A stretch of 64,000 nt of DNA from Lampris incognitus (taxonomy: Eukaryota; Chordata; Actinopteri; Lampriformes; Lampridae): the NCBI RefSeq assembly GCF_029633865.1, contig NC_079212.1, forward strand, positions 150,888,018 through 150,952,017. The letters run 5' to 3'. Made by a program: the position numbers and the translations under genes. Every line of letters begins with the position of its first letter. The stretch's first letter is position 1. The notes below the pieces were generated by a model. That model had not been told where the DNA came from, made no database searches, and worked only from the letters and a program-made list of their open reading frames with translations. This document shows, piece by piece, positions 46,732 through 59,302 of this stretch.

Positions 46732-47477
46732 AAAGGATTGATATTTAATGTTACATGAATGGCTGTCATGGATACAACATATCAATGAGAACCAATAGCA
46801 ACCAATACACACACAAGTTTAATTTGACAGCTTCTGTTCAAAACAATGTGACTAAATGTATTAAAACATTGCGCCACCAGAACAGGACAAAGTGGACACT
46901 CTGGTCTAACATTACTAACAGGTACCAAGACCATGGAGCTACAGACCCTTTGGCATCACTACAATTCTGACATTTATTCATTCTTACCATCAGAGTCATC
47001 AGCTCCTGTTGCAGTCTGCAAGTAGAGGGGGAGATGTAAATGTATGGAACTTTTACACACACGCACACGCACACGCACACGCACACACACACACTATCCA
47101 AGAGGCAGAAACAGCCCTTGTTGAGTTCAGTTATAAAATGCAACTGTAAACCCACAGCATCCACTTGTTCCAGATATGAGCCAGTTATCCTCTACCAGCC
47201 TTCCAACCAGGGTTTCTGCTGGCAGAATGTATGTTAAAGTACTCTTCCCTGGTAGCACACACAAGTCCATGCAGAAAGATTAAAAAAAGGCAACAACATG
47301 TAGTTTAAGGTGTAAGTAACTAAACACGGCAGGTTGTTCCATAGTAGCTGTGAAATGACGCTAGCTGGTCACAAACCTTTTGGAGACCGACCCTCTGGCT
47401 GCACTGCCGCCGGTCTCGCTGCCCTTCAGGGTGGCTGTAGATGAAGCTGCTGCAGGGTCCATATTCTGAGAGGCCAT
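23687..47477 (-). CDS. ube2c: Ubiquitin-conjugating enzyme E2 C (UBCH10), six coding exons
   Basis: This is the E2 enzyme that primes APC/C substrates (cyclin B, securin) with ubiquitin for mitotic exit. Coding exons: 47477-47377 ([20 protein letters not shown], ending in SKR), 47015-46988 (28-bp microexon, LQQELMTLM), 45327-45241 ([20 protein letters not shown]), 24380-24176 (UBC fold core: [43 protein letters not shown]), 23886-23827 ([20 protein letters not shown]) and 23724-23687 ([12 protein letters not shown], stop). All junctions are GT-AG and phases agree: 519 bp, 172 residues, close to the mammalian 179. The HPN motif and catalytic Cys (FICLDIL) are intact. The third intron is 20.9 kb and almost entirely minisatellite; the others are 361, 1660, 289 and 102 bp. 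A 5' UTR exon is proposed at about 49423-49490. The gene looks functional. Confidence 0.95.
24600..41666 (+). repeat. 17-kb, 28-bp-unit satellite-like array in ube2c intron 3
   Basis: About 600 head-to-tail units contain TGTTGTGTGTAGAACAGA then CAGGGTTACA. Common variants: GTAGAAC/GTACAAC, TTACATG/TTATATG, TGTTG/TGCTG/TTTTG, and 24-bp units missing TTGT. The variants are organised into higher-order blocks (see findings). A 200-N gap sits at 31124-31323. Frames are open only because the unit seldom forms stops; an 84-bp, 28-residue period results. It is transcribed within the ube2c pre-mRNA in the antisense orientation of the unit as written. Confidence 0.98.
31124..31323. other. Assembly gap (200 N)
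   Basis: Exactly 200 N fall inside the 28-bp array. A round 200 suggests a placeholder of unknown true size, so the array may be longer than shown. Confidence 0.97.
41667..42052. other. Intron sequence, nothing recognised
   Basis: This is unique-looking sequence between the array and the SINE. Two short overlapping open frames at 41721-41969 show no family resemblance. Confidence 0.4.
42066..42482 (+). mobile_element. tRNA-derived SINE, full length, with target duplication
   Basis: A tRNA-like head has an A-box-like TAGTGTAGTGGTCTA near 42078 and a perfect B box GGTTCGAATCC (42122-42132). A GC-rich body (GTTGGCCGTGTCTGTGGG, GGCCTCCCGGGATCAGCAG) and an A-rich tail at about 42463 follow. Flanks GACTTCATAATCT (42053-42065) and GACTTTATAATCT (42483-42495) form a 13-bp target duplication with one mismatch. 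The body resembles the cichlid AFC-type SINE as I remember it; the name is tentative. Inserted in ube2c intron 3. Confidence 0.85.
42496..43440. other. Intron sequence, nothing recognised
   Basis: No coding or repeat signature is clear. Around 43060-43110 a degenerate ATAGCATATAGATTA repeat occurs about four times. Confidence 0.4.
43441..43665 (+). repeat. SINE/LINE 3' module with two added perfect hairpins
   Basis: CCTCCTCTGCTGCTCTCCC leads in, and GTAAAGCCCCCTGAGGCAC to TTGTGATATTGGGCTACACA and AAATAAATTTAACTTGACTT is a common teleost retroposon 3' end. Between them, two abutting hairpins occupy 43518-43597 (see findings). Confidence 0.55.
43518..43597. repeat. Two abutting 16-bp perfect hairpins
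   Basis: The first is AGGGAGTTGTACCTTA (43518-43533) with exact reverse complement at 43548-43563. The second is TTACAGCAACACAACA (43563-43578) with exact reverse complement at 43582-43597. They share base 43563. Confidence 0.9.
43666..44153. other. Intron sequence, nothing recognised
   Basis: No gene or repeat is recognised apart from a short AC run near 43813. Confidence 0.35.
44154..44924. mobile_element. Foldback element with terminal motif, carrying the duplicated segment
   Basis: The left end GTTGAATCAATTTATGTGGA (44154) and right end (44902-44924, ending TGAGCTGATTCAAC) are related inverted termini. Inside each is a conserved stretch containing CACTCATCTAAGTGAC or its complement. The left arm, minus strand, reads CTGAAGA (44207-44201), hairpin GTCACT/AGTGAC (44199-44182), GAAAC (44181-44177), a hammerhead-like order. 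Between the arms lies the 520-bp segment shared with 22277-22795, followed by a CAGTA-type repeat. Confidence 0.6.
44247..44765 (+). repeat. Second copy of the ~520-bp segment
   Basis: It is nearly identical to 22277-22795, including the LINE-type 3' end and the same unrecognised open frame ending CCSVNQ. It lies inside ube2c intron 3 on the opposite strand to ube2c, and its right edge passes into a CAGTACAGTATAG repeat (44769-44834). Confidence 0.85.
45858..46016 (+). pseudogene. Tc1-like transposase N-terminus, left arm
   Basis: [19 protein letters not shown] followed by the helix-turn-helix [20 protein letters not shown] and QRTAQTGSN. The family sequence then breaks off at the element centre. 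Confidence 0.85.
46017..46296 (-). pseudogene. Tc1-like transposase N-terminus, right arm
   Basis: This is the same start as the left arm in inverse orientation, continuing through [14 protein letters not shown] and [17 protein letters not shown] before ending. It retains both N-terminal DNA-binding subdomains only. Confidence 0.85.
46676..46731. repeat. TA/CA microsatellite
   Basis: About 18 TA dinucleotides are followed by about 10 CA, directly at the transposon right end. A TG run (45449-45469) lies just before its left end and a mixed AC/GC run at 47054-47094. Confidence 0.95.
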
Positions 47478-47619
47478 AGTGAGCTACATGCACATGCACA
47501 CAACACGTGGAGACAATCACGCTGACGTTTGTATGATCATAAATGGCTTACCTGTACAATACCAGAATTTCAATATTTACTTTAGAGTAGCATGAGCTGC
47601 GGTACTACATGGTTTACAA

Positions 47620-47760
47620 GAGAAGATAAAATATACTTTATTGTCCCTGAGGGGAACTCTGCCCTGGGCAACAGCGCTCCATACAGCTGCAACCAACTTA
47701 AAACAATACATAACTAACAAAAGCAAGACACAATAATAAATTACACACAACAAAAATACA
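47620..47760 (-). mobile_element. Short LINE/SINE 3' end
   Basis: On the minus strand, AGAGTTCCCCTCAGGGACAA then TAAAGTATATTTTATC is a typical teleost retroposon 3' end. It is 5'-truncated. It lies just upstream of the ube2c start exon, in the proposed 5' UTR intron. Confidence 0.45.
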
Positions 47761-48130
47761 AGATGTGAATCTTACACATGGCTTGTGAGACAAAGATAAA
47801 TGAGTAGTGAAATCGTTAAAACCATAAAACTACAATTCCTGATACACAGAAGTAGAAGCAGCAGCATGCACGGTCTAATGAGACATACAAGACTGACCCG
47901 GCTGCTTGCTAAATAGTACTACAGAAGATGGCAGCAAGGGAAGCTTTTACACTGGACGTCCATAGTTCATATCAGGAATACAGCATGTGTGAAGGGCCCT
48001 CGCCACTTTCTCTGCACGTCTGACAACAAAGCAGCGTCCCGAGGTGGCACTAGCTGCAGCAGAGCACATAGTCCCCCACTACTGCAGCCGCGCTGGTCTG
48101 ACTGGGCCCTGCTGAAGGACTGCTTTAATG

Positions 48131-49100
48131 CATACCTCCCTCCATGGTACTCCTGCATACCTCCCTCCATGGTACTCCTGCATCCCTCCCTCCATGGTAT
48201 TCCTGCATCCCTCCCTCCATGGTATTCCTGCATACCTCCCTCCATGGTACTCCTGCATACCTCCCTCCATGGTACTCCTGCATACCTCCCTCCATGGTAT
48301 TCCTGCATACCTCCCTCCATGGTACTCCTGCATACCTCCCTCCATGGTACTCCTGCATACCTCCCTCCATGGTGTTCCTGCATACCTCCCTCCATGGTAC
48401 TCCTGCATCCCTCCCTCCATGGTATTCCTGCATACCTCCCTCCACGGTATTCCTGCATCCCTCCCTCCACGGTACTCCTGCATACCTCCCTCCATGGTAC
48501 TCCTGCATACCTCCCTCCATGGTATTCCTGTATAGCTCCCTCCATGGTGTTCCTGCATACCTCCCTCCACGGTACTCCTGCATACCTCCCTCCATGGTGT
48601 TCCTGCATAGCTCCCTCCATGGTACTCCTGCATCCCTCCCTCCATGGTATTCCTGCATCCCTCCCTCCATGGTACTCCTGCATACCTCCCTCCATGGTGT
48701 TCCTGCATACCTCCCTCCATGGTATTCCTGCATCCCTCCCTCCACGGTATTCCTGCATCCCTCCCTCCACGGTACTCCTGCATACCTCCCTCCACGGTAC
48801 TCCTGCATCCCTCCCTCCACGGTACTCCTGCATCCCTCCCTCCATGGTACTCCTGCATACCTCCCTCCATGGTGTTCCTGCATACCTCCCTCCGTGGTAC
48901 TCCTGCATCCCTCCCTCCATGGTATTCCTGCATACCTCCCTCCATGGTATTCCTGCATCCCTCCCTCCATGGTACTCCTGCATACCTCCCTCCATGGTAT
49001 TCCTGCATACCCCCTCCATGGTGTTCCTGCATACCTCCCTCCATGGTATTCCTGCATCCCTCCCTCCATGGTACTCCTGCATACCTCCATGGCGTTCCTT
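48131..49100 (-). repeat. 25-bp minisatellite, about 39 units, upstream of ube2c
   Basis: The unit contains CCTCCCTCCATGGTACTCCT then GCATA, with ATGG/ACGG and TAC/TAT/TGT variants. Because the 25-bp unit lacks stops in several frames, long frames (up to 416 residues) are open on both strands at once, arguing against coding. It lies in the proposed ube2c 5' UTR intron. Confidence 0.95.
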
Positions 49101-49272
49101 ATTTAAGCCCTTGTTGGAGGACTGTTCTCTTGATGTAAAACGCTGTACATCTGAATGTATTAGTTTAGCTTATTCATCATCCTTAAATAAAACGGTCTGC
49201 CTGCAGGCTAAACGTACCCCTCTGCCCGCCGTGGGCTAACTACCAGGTTAGCCGGTTCGGTTAGCGGGACGT

Positions 49273-49312
49273 ACCGTCCGTCCGTCCGCCCGCCCGCCCG
49301 CCCGCCCGCCCA
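49273..49312 (+). repeat. GC-rich tetranucleotide repeat (CCGT then CCGC)
   Basis: A run of CCGT units passes into CCCG units, inside the CpG-rich shared promoter region. Confidence 0.9.
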
Positions 49313-49422
49313 GGAAACAGCGGCGTGCGGGGCGCCTCATACGGGGGGAGCAGCGCCCCGCACGCCGCTCACACTTTCCCACAGCGGCTGGGGAAAAGAA
49401 AGCGGGGAAAGGCCGAACATAC

Positions 49423-49645
49423 CTGCCTGGAGTGGAGGTCCGACCAGCGCCTCTCGCAGTGTGCGTGTGGTTGCGTGTGTTCGAGTCTGCGGCGGAGAAT
49501 TCAAACTGCTCCTCGTCCCGCCCCCCAGTTTAAACCAGCGGGCGCCGCAGGACAACAGCCAATCAGCGCACAGATTTTAAAACAAAAACACCCTTAGCAG
49601 CCATTCGGAAGGATGCACACGAGCAGAACATACAAAGCTGATTGG
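49423..49645 (-). promoter_or_regulatory. Probable ube2c promoter and 5' UTR exon (CCAAT, GC box, CHR-like)
   Basis: Reading toward ube2c on the minus strand: a CCAAT box (49645-49641), an inverted CCAAT as ATTGG (49563-49559), a GC box (49526-49517), then TTTGAA (49505-49500), the cell-cycle homology region core. This CCAAT plus CHR arrangement is typical of late cell-cycle genes, and ube2c is one. A strong donor CAG/GTATGT at 49423/49422 suggests an untranslated exon ending there, spliced to an acceptor just before the ATG (GCATGTAG near 47483). The site identities are inference from consensus. Confidence 0.6.
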
Positions 49646-49680
49646 TCTGTGAAGAATCACGGAAGTAACGCTTTCAAACC

Positions 49681-49731
49681 AACATACGTCACTCCTCAGG
49701 GCCGGAAGTCGTCTGAGGAGTGACGTATGTT
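49681..49731 (+). promoter_or_regulatory. Perfect 19-bp palindrome with CRE half-sites upstream of polr2j
   Basis: AACATACGTCACTCCTCAG (49681-49699) and its exact reverse complement (49713-49731) are separated by 13 bp containing GCCGGAAGTC, an ETS-type core. Each arm holds TACGTCA/TGACGTA, a CRE/ATF half-site. It lies 58 bp upstream of the polr2j start codon, in the position of a core promoter. No TATA box is evident. Confidence 0.65.
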
Positions 49732-49785
49732 CCGCGTCTTCTCTCGGGTTAGTCGGCGCCTGGCTCCAGTTTGTCCGCCGCGTAG

Positions 49786-53102
<3,317 letters not shown>

Positions 53103-53479
53103 AGCCAGCATCAGCTTCCTATATTTCTACAAACATTACACCCTTTACCATGGAAATGTCTCTCCTATTGTAGCTCCTGTATCTCCTCTCAGATCGTAGC
53201 TGTACGCAACAGTTCAATTTGTGTGCTCCATAACATCATGGTGACATGGGCAGCATTCTCAAAATTCTAACCAACCATGGAGCAGGACTGCGGGGCCAAC
53301 ATGGCTGACATTGGAAACCAGAATGGCCACTTGGTTTTAAATCTCTTGCTGGTTGGTTGTAATGCACACATGTCGTCACCTGAGTGAAATGTGGCTGGTA
53401 CCAGCACACCTGCAACAGGATCAGGTCAAACTTTGGAGCGTAGCTTGTTTGCGTGAATGTGAGCTACTATCAATCCTCA

Positions 53480-53485
53480 ATTAAA
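53480..53485 (+). terminator. Probable polr2j polyadenylation signal ATTAAA
   Basis: The common variant ATTAAA lies 378 bp after the stop codon in an AT-rich context; no AATAAA is closer. Confidence 0.5.
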
Positions 53486-54970
53486 TTATCTTTACTAAAG
53501 ATATATTTTAGTGACTCTTCTCTTTTCTAAGGTGGTGAACACCAAGGTTCCTAGTTTGCTGGAGAAAATGTAAACAAAGGTCATTGTAGCTAATTAGAAG
53601 GCAATTGTACCATTCATTTAAAAAACATGAGTACATAGCACATCTGTATCTTAGATAGGCTGGTGGATCATAACGTATAATGTAATATAGCAACACAATG
53701 GTTTAGGAGAGAGTGGCTCTGTGTTCTGGCTCTTGTTCCAGACCTGAACTCAGTATAGGCTGAGCTTTAGACTTTAAGTTAATTCAATGAATGACGTATT
53801 GATTTCCTGTTGATTAATGCTCAATACTGGAGTTGGCTGAGGGATTGATGTCACATAATTGGGAAATCTCTTGAAGCATTAAGAAAAAAAAAAGGTCAGG
53901 ATGCAGTTTTTCTGGGACTGTGCATTGCAGTGATGCAGTATCTTGACTCAAAAACAGTAGTACTGTGTTGTCCAAAGAAATATACTTTCCTTAAATGTCC
54001 CTCTGTGGGAGTGTCTTGTAAACTCACTTCAGAGGCAAGTTTACACCAAGGTGTCACAGAGATGGACAAATCCATCATGACTCGTTGAGAGCATGTTAAA
54101 AAAAACACACCTAGCTGCTATACCAGCAATGAGTAGCCAACACCATGGAGGGGGTTCAAGTGGGACCCCAACCACTTGACCAATATTCATCAAAAACAGG
54201 GATATTAAATACAATACTAGTGTATTTAACAACCTCACTAGTTTCTGGCACAACATGTAGCTGAAACTATGGTGACGACCAGTGAGGTGTGGTGAGGTGA
54301 GGTCAGTGGCTGCTGGGTAGGCAGGGGGCACATTCACACATCCACATTACATCCTCTCTAATGTTTTATAACAACCTGACCCTTCTTCATTCTTCCAACT
54401 GCCACAGAATTCTAGAATATTGTGCCCCCTGGCTGAACTACACTCCAAATGAAAACCTAAACAACAATATTGTCCAAGTATATATGAAGTACTTTTTTCT
54501 TGTTTTATATGGCGTTTGATGGCTGTGAGATGACTAAGTAACACCACTGCCTTCCTGAGATTTCCCAAACCATGGTGGTCGTCATTGGGTTCACTACAAA
54601 CAGCAGTTATGGGATACTAATTGTACATATTGTTAAAACATTATCTGAAAAGAACACAAACGCAACACAAAGAAACATTTGTGGTAAAAATGTGTAGTTT
54701 GGTATATGTAAAATACACAAATACATATATTTAAATGATGTACCATTCCATTAATTCATGTCCAGTATTATGAAGTATAATAAAATGACTGATAGCAGAA
54801 CTGAGAGTGAATTCATGCAAATAAACTGGGTGCTGAGGTGACAGACCGGTGACATCATATGTATTGAGGTCACCTGTAGATCAATTAAAAACACTCGTTT
54901 TTGGACAACACGTGAAAGTAGCAGTTAGTCACTTAGGGCGTGCTGTTACCCAACACCATGTAGAAGCAAA
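53486..54970. other. Intergenic, nothing recognised
   Basis: No gene or RNA is seen. A short GAGGT repeat lies near 54280. The open frames present are short and unconvincing. Confidence 0.45.
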
Positions 54971-55125
54971 CGCATAAGATACAGTGTCATCAGCATATTA
55001 GGAGACAAACGTATAAGATACAGTGTCATCAGCATATTAGGAGACAAACGTATAAGATACAGTGTCATCAGCATATTAGGAGACAAACGCATAAGATGCA
55101 GTGTCATCAGCATATTAGGAGACAG
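54971..55125 (+). repeat. 39-bp tandem repeat, four units
   Basis: Units contain ATACAGTGTCATCAGCATAT then TAGGAGACAAACG; nearly perfect, directly before a Tc1 element. Confidence 0.93.
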
Positions 55126-55145
55126 ATGGTGAGAAGGTAAATATA

Positions 55146-56786
55146 CAGTGCATCCGGAAAGTATTCACACCCCTTCACTTTCCCCACATTTTGTTATGTT
55201 ACAGCCTTATTCCAAAATTGATTAAATTCATTTTTTCTCTCATCAATCTACACACAATACCCCATAATGACAAAGCGAAAAAGGTTTTGTAGAAATGTTT
55301 GCAAATGTATTAAAAATAAAAAACTGAAATATTGCATGTACATAAGTATTCACACCCTTTACTCAGTACTTGGTTGAGGCACCCTTGGCAGCGATTACAG
55401 CCTCAAGTCTTCTTGGGTATGAAGCTACAAGCTTGGCACACCTATATTTGGGGTGTTTCTCCCATTCTTCTCTGCAGATCCTCTCGAGCTCTGTAAGGTT
55501 AGATGGGGAGCGTTGCTGCACACCTATTTTCAGGTCTTTCCAGAGATGTTCAATGGGTTTCAAGTCTGGGCTCTGGCTGGGCCACTCAAGGACATTCACA
55601 GACTTGTCCCGAAGCCACTCCTTCGTTGTCTTGGCTGTGTGCTTAGGGTCGTTGTCGTGTTGAAAGGTTGAAACCTTCGCCCCAGTCTGAGGTCCTGAGT
55701 GCTCTGGAGCAGGTTTTCATCAAGGATCTCTCTGTACTTTGCTCCATTCATCTTTCCCTCGATCCTGACTAGTCTCCCAGTTCCTGCCGCTGAAGAACAT
55801 CCCCACAGCATGATGCTGCCACCACCATGCTCCACTGTAGGGATGGTATTAGCAAGGTGATGAGAGGTGCCTGGTTTCCTCCAGACGTGACGTTTGACAT
55901 TCAGGCCAAAGAGTTCAATCTTGGTTTCATCAGACCAGAGAATCTTGTTTCTCATGGTCTGAGAGTCCTTTAGGTGCTTTCTGGCAAACTCCAAGCGGGC
56001 TGTCATGTGCCTTTTACTGAGCAGAGGCCTCCGTCTGGCCACTCTACCATAAAGGCCTGATTGGTGGAGTGCTGCAGAGATGGTTGTCCTTCTGGAAGGT
56101 TCTCCCATCCCCACAGAGGAACGCTGGAGCTCTGTCAGAGTGACCATCGGGTTCTTGGTTCCCCTCCCTGACCAAGGCCCTTCTCCCCCGATTGCTCAGT
56201 TTGGCTGGGCGGCCAGCTCTAGGAAGAGTCCTGGTGGATCCAAACTTCTTCCATTTACGAATGATGGAGACCACTGTGCTCTTCGGGACCTTCAAAGCTG
56301 TAGAAATTTCTTTGTACCCTTCCCCAGATCTGTGCCTCGATACAATCCTGTCTCGGAGGTCCACAGACAATTGCTTTGACCTCATGGCTTGGTTTCTGCT
56401 CTGACATGCACTGTCAACAGTGGGACCTTATATAGACAGGTGTGTGCCTTTTCAAATCATGTCCAATCAATTGAATTTACTACAGGTGGACTCCAATCAA
56501 GATGTAGAAACATCTCAAGGATGATCAGTGGAAACAGGATGAACCTGAGCTCAATTTTGAGTGTCATAGCAAAGGGTGTGAATACTTATGTACATGCAAT
56601 ATTTCAGTTTTTTATTTTTAATAAATTTGCAAAAATTTCTACAAAACCTTTTTCACTTTGTCATTATGAGGTATTGTGTGTAGATTGATGAGAAAAAAAA
56701 AGGAATTTATTCCATTTTGGAATAAGGCTGTAACATAACAAAATGTGGGGAAAGTGAAGGGGTGTGAATACTTTCCGGATGCACTG
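55146..56786 (-). mobile_element. Tc1-like transposon, full length
   Basis: Inverted termini CAGTGCATCCGGAAAGTATT and the matching right end TCCGGATGCACTG are flanked by TA (55144-55145 and 56787-56788). At 1,641 bp it is close to a complete Tc1 element, of a different subfamily from the one at 7469. It inserted into or at the edge of the L1-like LINE. Confidence 0.92.
55363..56385 (-). pseudogene. Tc1-like transposase with two frameshifts
   Basis: The start at 56385 (MRSKQLSVDLRDRIVSRHRS) leads through the helix-turn-helix GYKEISTALKVPKSTVVSII and GRPAKLSNRGRRALVREG. A first frame change near 56150 leads to SDETKIELFGLNVKRHVWRK (first Asp) and HGGGSIMLWGC. A second near 55680 precedes the [12 protein letters not shown] block (second Asp) and [16 protein letters not shown] (Glu). 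It ends at 55363. All catalytic residues are present across the breaks; the protein is not translatable as one frame. Confidence 0.9.
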
Positions 56787-56799
56787 TATATCCAGTGTA

Positions 56800-58905
56800 C
56801 AACATCTCAATTACACTGCAAAAGTTTTCTCCAAAACCCCAAAAGTGTAGCGCTTCCAGAAATAAGGAATATTCGATGGTATCAAATGCCTTATAAAAAT
56901 CAAGAAATAACACACAACTATCCATATCAATTAAGTCTCGATAATCAAGCATATCAAGCAAGAGCCTAGTATGGTTACGTATACTTCTACCTTTTATAAA
57001 GGCTGATTGACATTCATCGACTATTAATCAATCAATTAGCATAAACATGTGCCAACAGTTTGTAATCATTACCTAATAAGGTTATCGGTCTCCAATTGTC
57101 TAATGAACGTTTATCTTTGTTGGGTTTCGGGATTAGGGTGATAATGCCTTGCTTCCTAGTGGGAGGAAGTTTTTTGTTTTTTTGCTGAAATACATTCAAA
57201 AAGGCATTATAGAGCAGTTCTTTTATATCCCTCCAAAAGAAAGAAAGTGTAGAACTCCAGGGTTAAACCGTCAAGTCCTGGTGACTTCCCAGTAGACATC
57301 TGCAGAATTGCTCTATCCAACTCTTCAATCTTAAGCTTATCCTCTATATGTTGTTTGAATTCATCATCCATCATTTTATTAAATTCTCTAATTTTTTCAA
57401 AACGCAACAGAAAATTTTCCTTGGAAAAGTTGGATTTGTACAGGTTACTATAGAAAGCTCTAATTTCCTCATTTACTTGGTCTTGCTTTTCAGTAGTAAC
57501 ACCATTTATAAGCAACTTCTGAATTTTCTTTTGGGTTTGTCTTTGTTTTTCCAGACTAAAGAAATATGATGAATTTTTTCCCCCTTCAATCCATCGCACT
57601 CTTGAACGGATAAATGCCCCCTTCGCTTTTTCCAAATATATATTATCCAATTGGGATTGGAGATTGTTTAATTTAGCTTGTTCCTCCAATGATAATTCAG
57701 TTTTGTAACATAATCTGTTAATATCACTTACAATGTCTCGCTGTTTCTGCTTTTTAAGTTTAGAAGAGCATTTACGTCTTTTAATCGCTAGCTGTCTAAC
57801 TTTAAATTTGAACCACTCCCATTTACTCAAGGAGGACATTTCCAGTTCAGCAATTTCTTAACCAGTTGTTTGGCTTCTGTGCAAAAATCTGCATCTTCCA
57901 AAAGGTTATTATTGAATTTCCAGATAGAGCTAAGGTTCGACCCATTCCTACACAACAAAAAGGACAACGAGGTTACACAATGATCAGTTAGAGGTGAAGC
58001 AGAGATTTCACACTTAGAGACCTCATTGACCAAAGTATTTGAGATCAACCAATAATTGATCCTTGAACACTGGCCATTATTAGATGCATTAAACCAGGTA
58101 TATGGAGTAGTAGTAGGATTTTTCATTCTCCAATAATTAGTCAAACTTGCTTTTGTGACCAATTCGACTATGATTTCATGGTGTGGTTAAGTCTATGGAA
58201 GTTGAGTCTGTTGGAAATTGTAAACGTTTCAGTGGATAACAGGTTTGTATCTTTTCCCTTCATTTTTATGCTGTTTTGCACGTTGAGCTGTTCTGTTGTC
58301 CTCATGTGAGTGTGTGCTGAAACTGGTGTCCTGCTGCCATTCTGGGCCAGGTCTCTTGTAAAAGAGATTTTAATCTCAATGGGACTAACCTGGTTAAATA
58401 AAGGTAAATGAAAAATAAAACAATTATGACATTGTCCCTTTGATGGAAGACAGTCAAACCAGAGACCAGGACCCATATTAAAGTCTCCTCCCATTCTGAT
58501 TTCATCAGTTGTGTAAGACACTTTCCATTCCTCCAACAACTTACCCACTCAGGGATGCAAATACATGTTTGTTCTGGGTTTCTCTGTTGTACCCATATAC
58601 ACATAACAAAATATAGTTTACCTCATTCATTTCCAACACCAGCATGAGCCAATGACCATTAATATCACTTCTGTGGTTAATTACACTTCCAGGGAGCCTG
58701 ATTAGCAATATCATTAGGCCAGCCCAATGTGATGTCCCATGACTAAAGGAAACGGAGTCTCCCCACTGCCCTTTCCAGAATTTTCTGTCTGTCTCCACTG
58801 AATGAGTTTCTTGCAAGAACACACAATTTGTCCTTTGCTCCTTACAAAGAAGAAAAGTTGCCTACGCTTCGTATTATTTTTCAACCCCCTAGTATTTAAC
58901 ATATC
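56800..58905 (-). pseudogene. L1-clade LINE ORF2 fragment (endonuclease to early RT)
   Basis: Minus strand, in order: endonuclease N-terminus (FLQETHSVETDRKFWKGQWG), GGDFNM (catalytic Asp), then after a retroposon insertion (58165-58440) SRINYWLISNTLVNEV and SPLTDHCV (the C-terminal endonuclease His). The linker WIEGGKNSSYFFSLEKQRQT and RT entry STGKSPGLDGLTLEFY follow, then LFLDFYKAFDTIEYSLFLEA near 56900. The frame is broken several times, and the RT catalytic YxDD and everything after it are missing beside the Tc1 element. This EN-RT layout fits fish L1/Tx1-type LINEs. Confidence 0.75.
58165..58440 (+). repeat. Retroposon 3' end inserted in the L1-like LINE
   Basis: The plus strand carries AGAGATTTTAATCTCAATGG then ACTAACCTGGTTAAATAAAG and an A-rich tail, a common teleost retroposon 3' end. 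It separates the two halves of the L1 endonuclease. Confidence 0.55.
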
Positions 58906-59302
58906 AAATTAAACATTTAACCTTTAAGAAACGGGCAAAAGATTTAAGGATGCGCAGGAATGAGTGGTTAGCCCTTATCAGACATGTTTAGAGCAATAGC
59001 CTCACATTCCATCTGAACAAAGTGAACAATCTAACAACATCAGCATACCTGTTTAGAACCAAGGCACCCACCCTAAAACCATTTATTCAGGGCCTACTCG
59101 TCGGTTGTCAGTCAGTGCGCAGCCTTCCTTCAGGGAAGCACTCTTCCCCTTTCTCCTGGCGTCCCGAACCCACGGCCACAGTTCGGTACGAGCCTCCTGA
59201 TCTGGTCTGGAGAAATCTTCTTTGAAGCGTACGTGCATCTCGCTGCAAACTCTCGCATCTCTCCATCTCTTCCAGACATCAGTGGTATATCTGGTCAGGT
59301 AG
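58906..59302. other. Nothing recognised
   Basis: Spacer between the L1-like LINE and the gypsy element; no gene or repeat identified. Confidence 0.35.

Noticed and set aside
47967-49239. Open frames of 320-416 residues on both strands (LPPWYSCIPPSMV and CRNTMEGGMQEYHGG repeats)
   Set aside because: The 25-bp unit lacks stops in several frames on both strands simultaneously; a repeat artefact upstream of ube2c.
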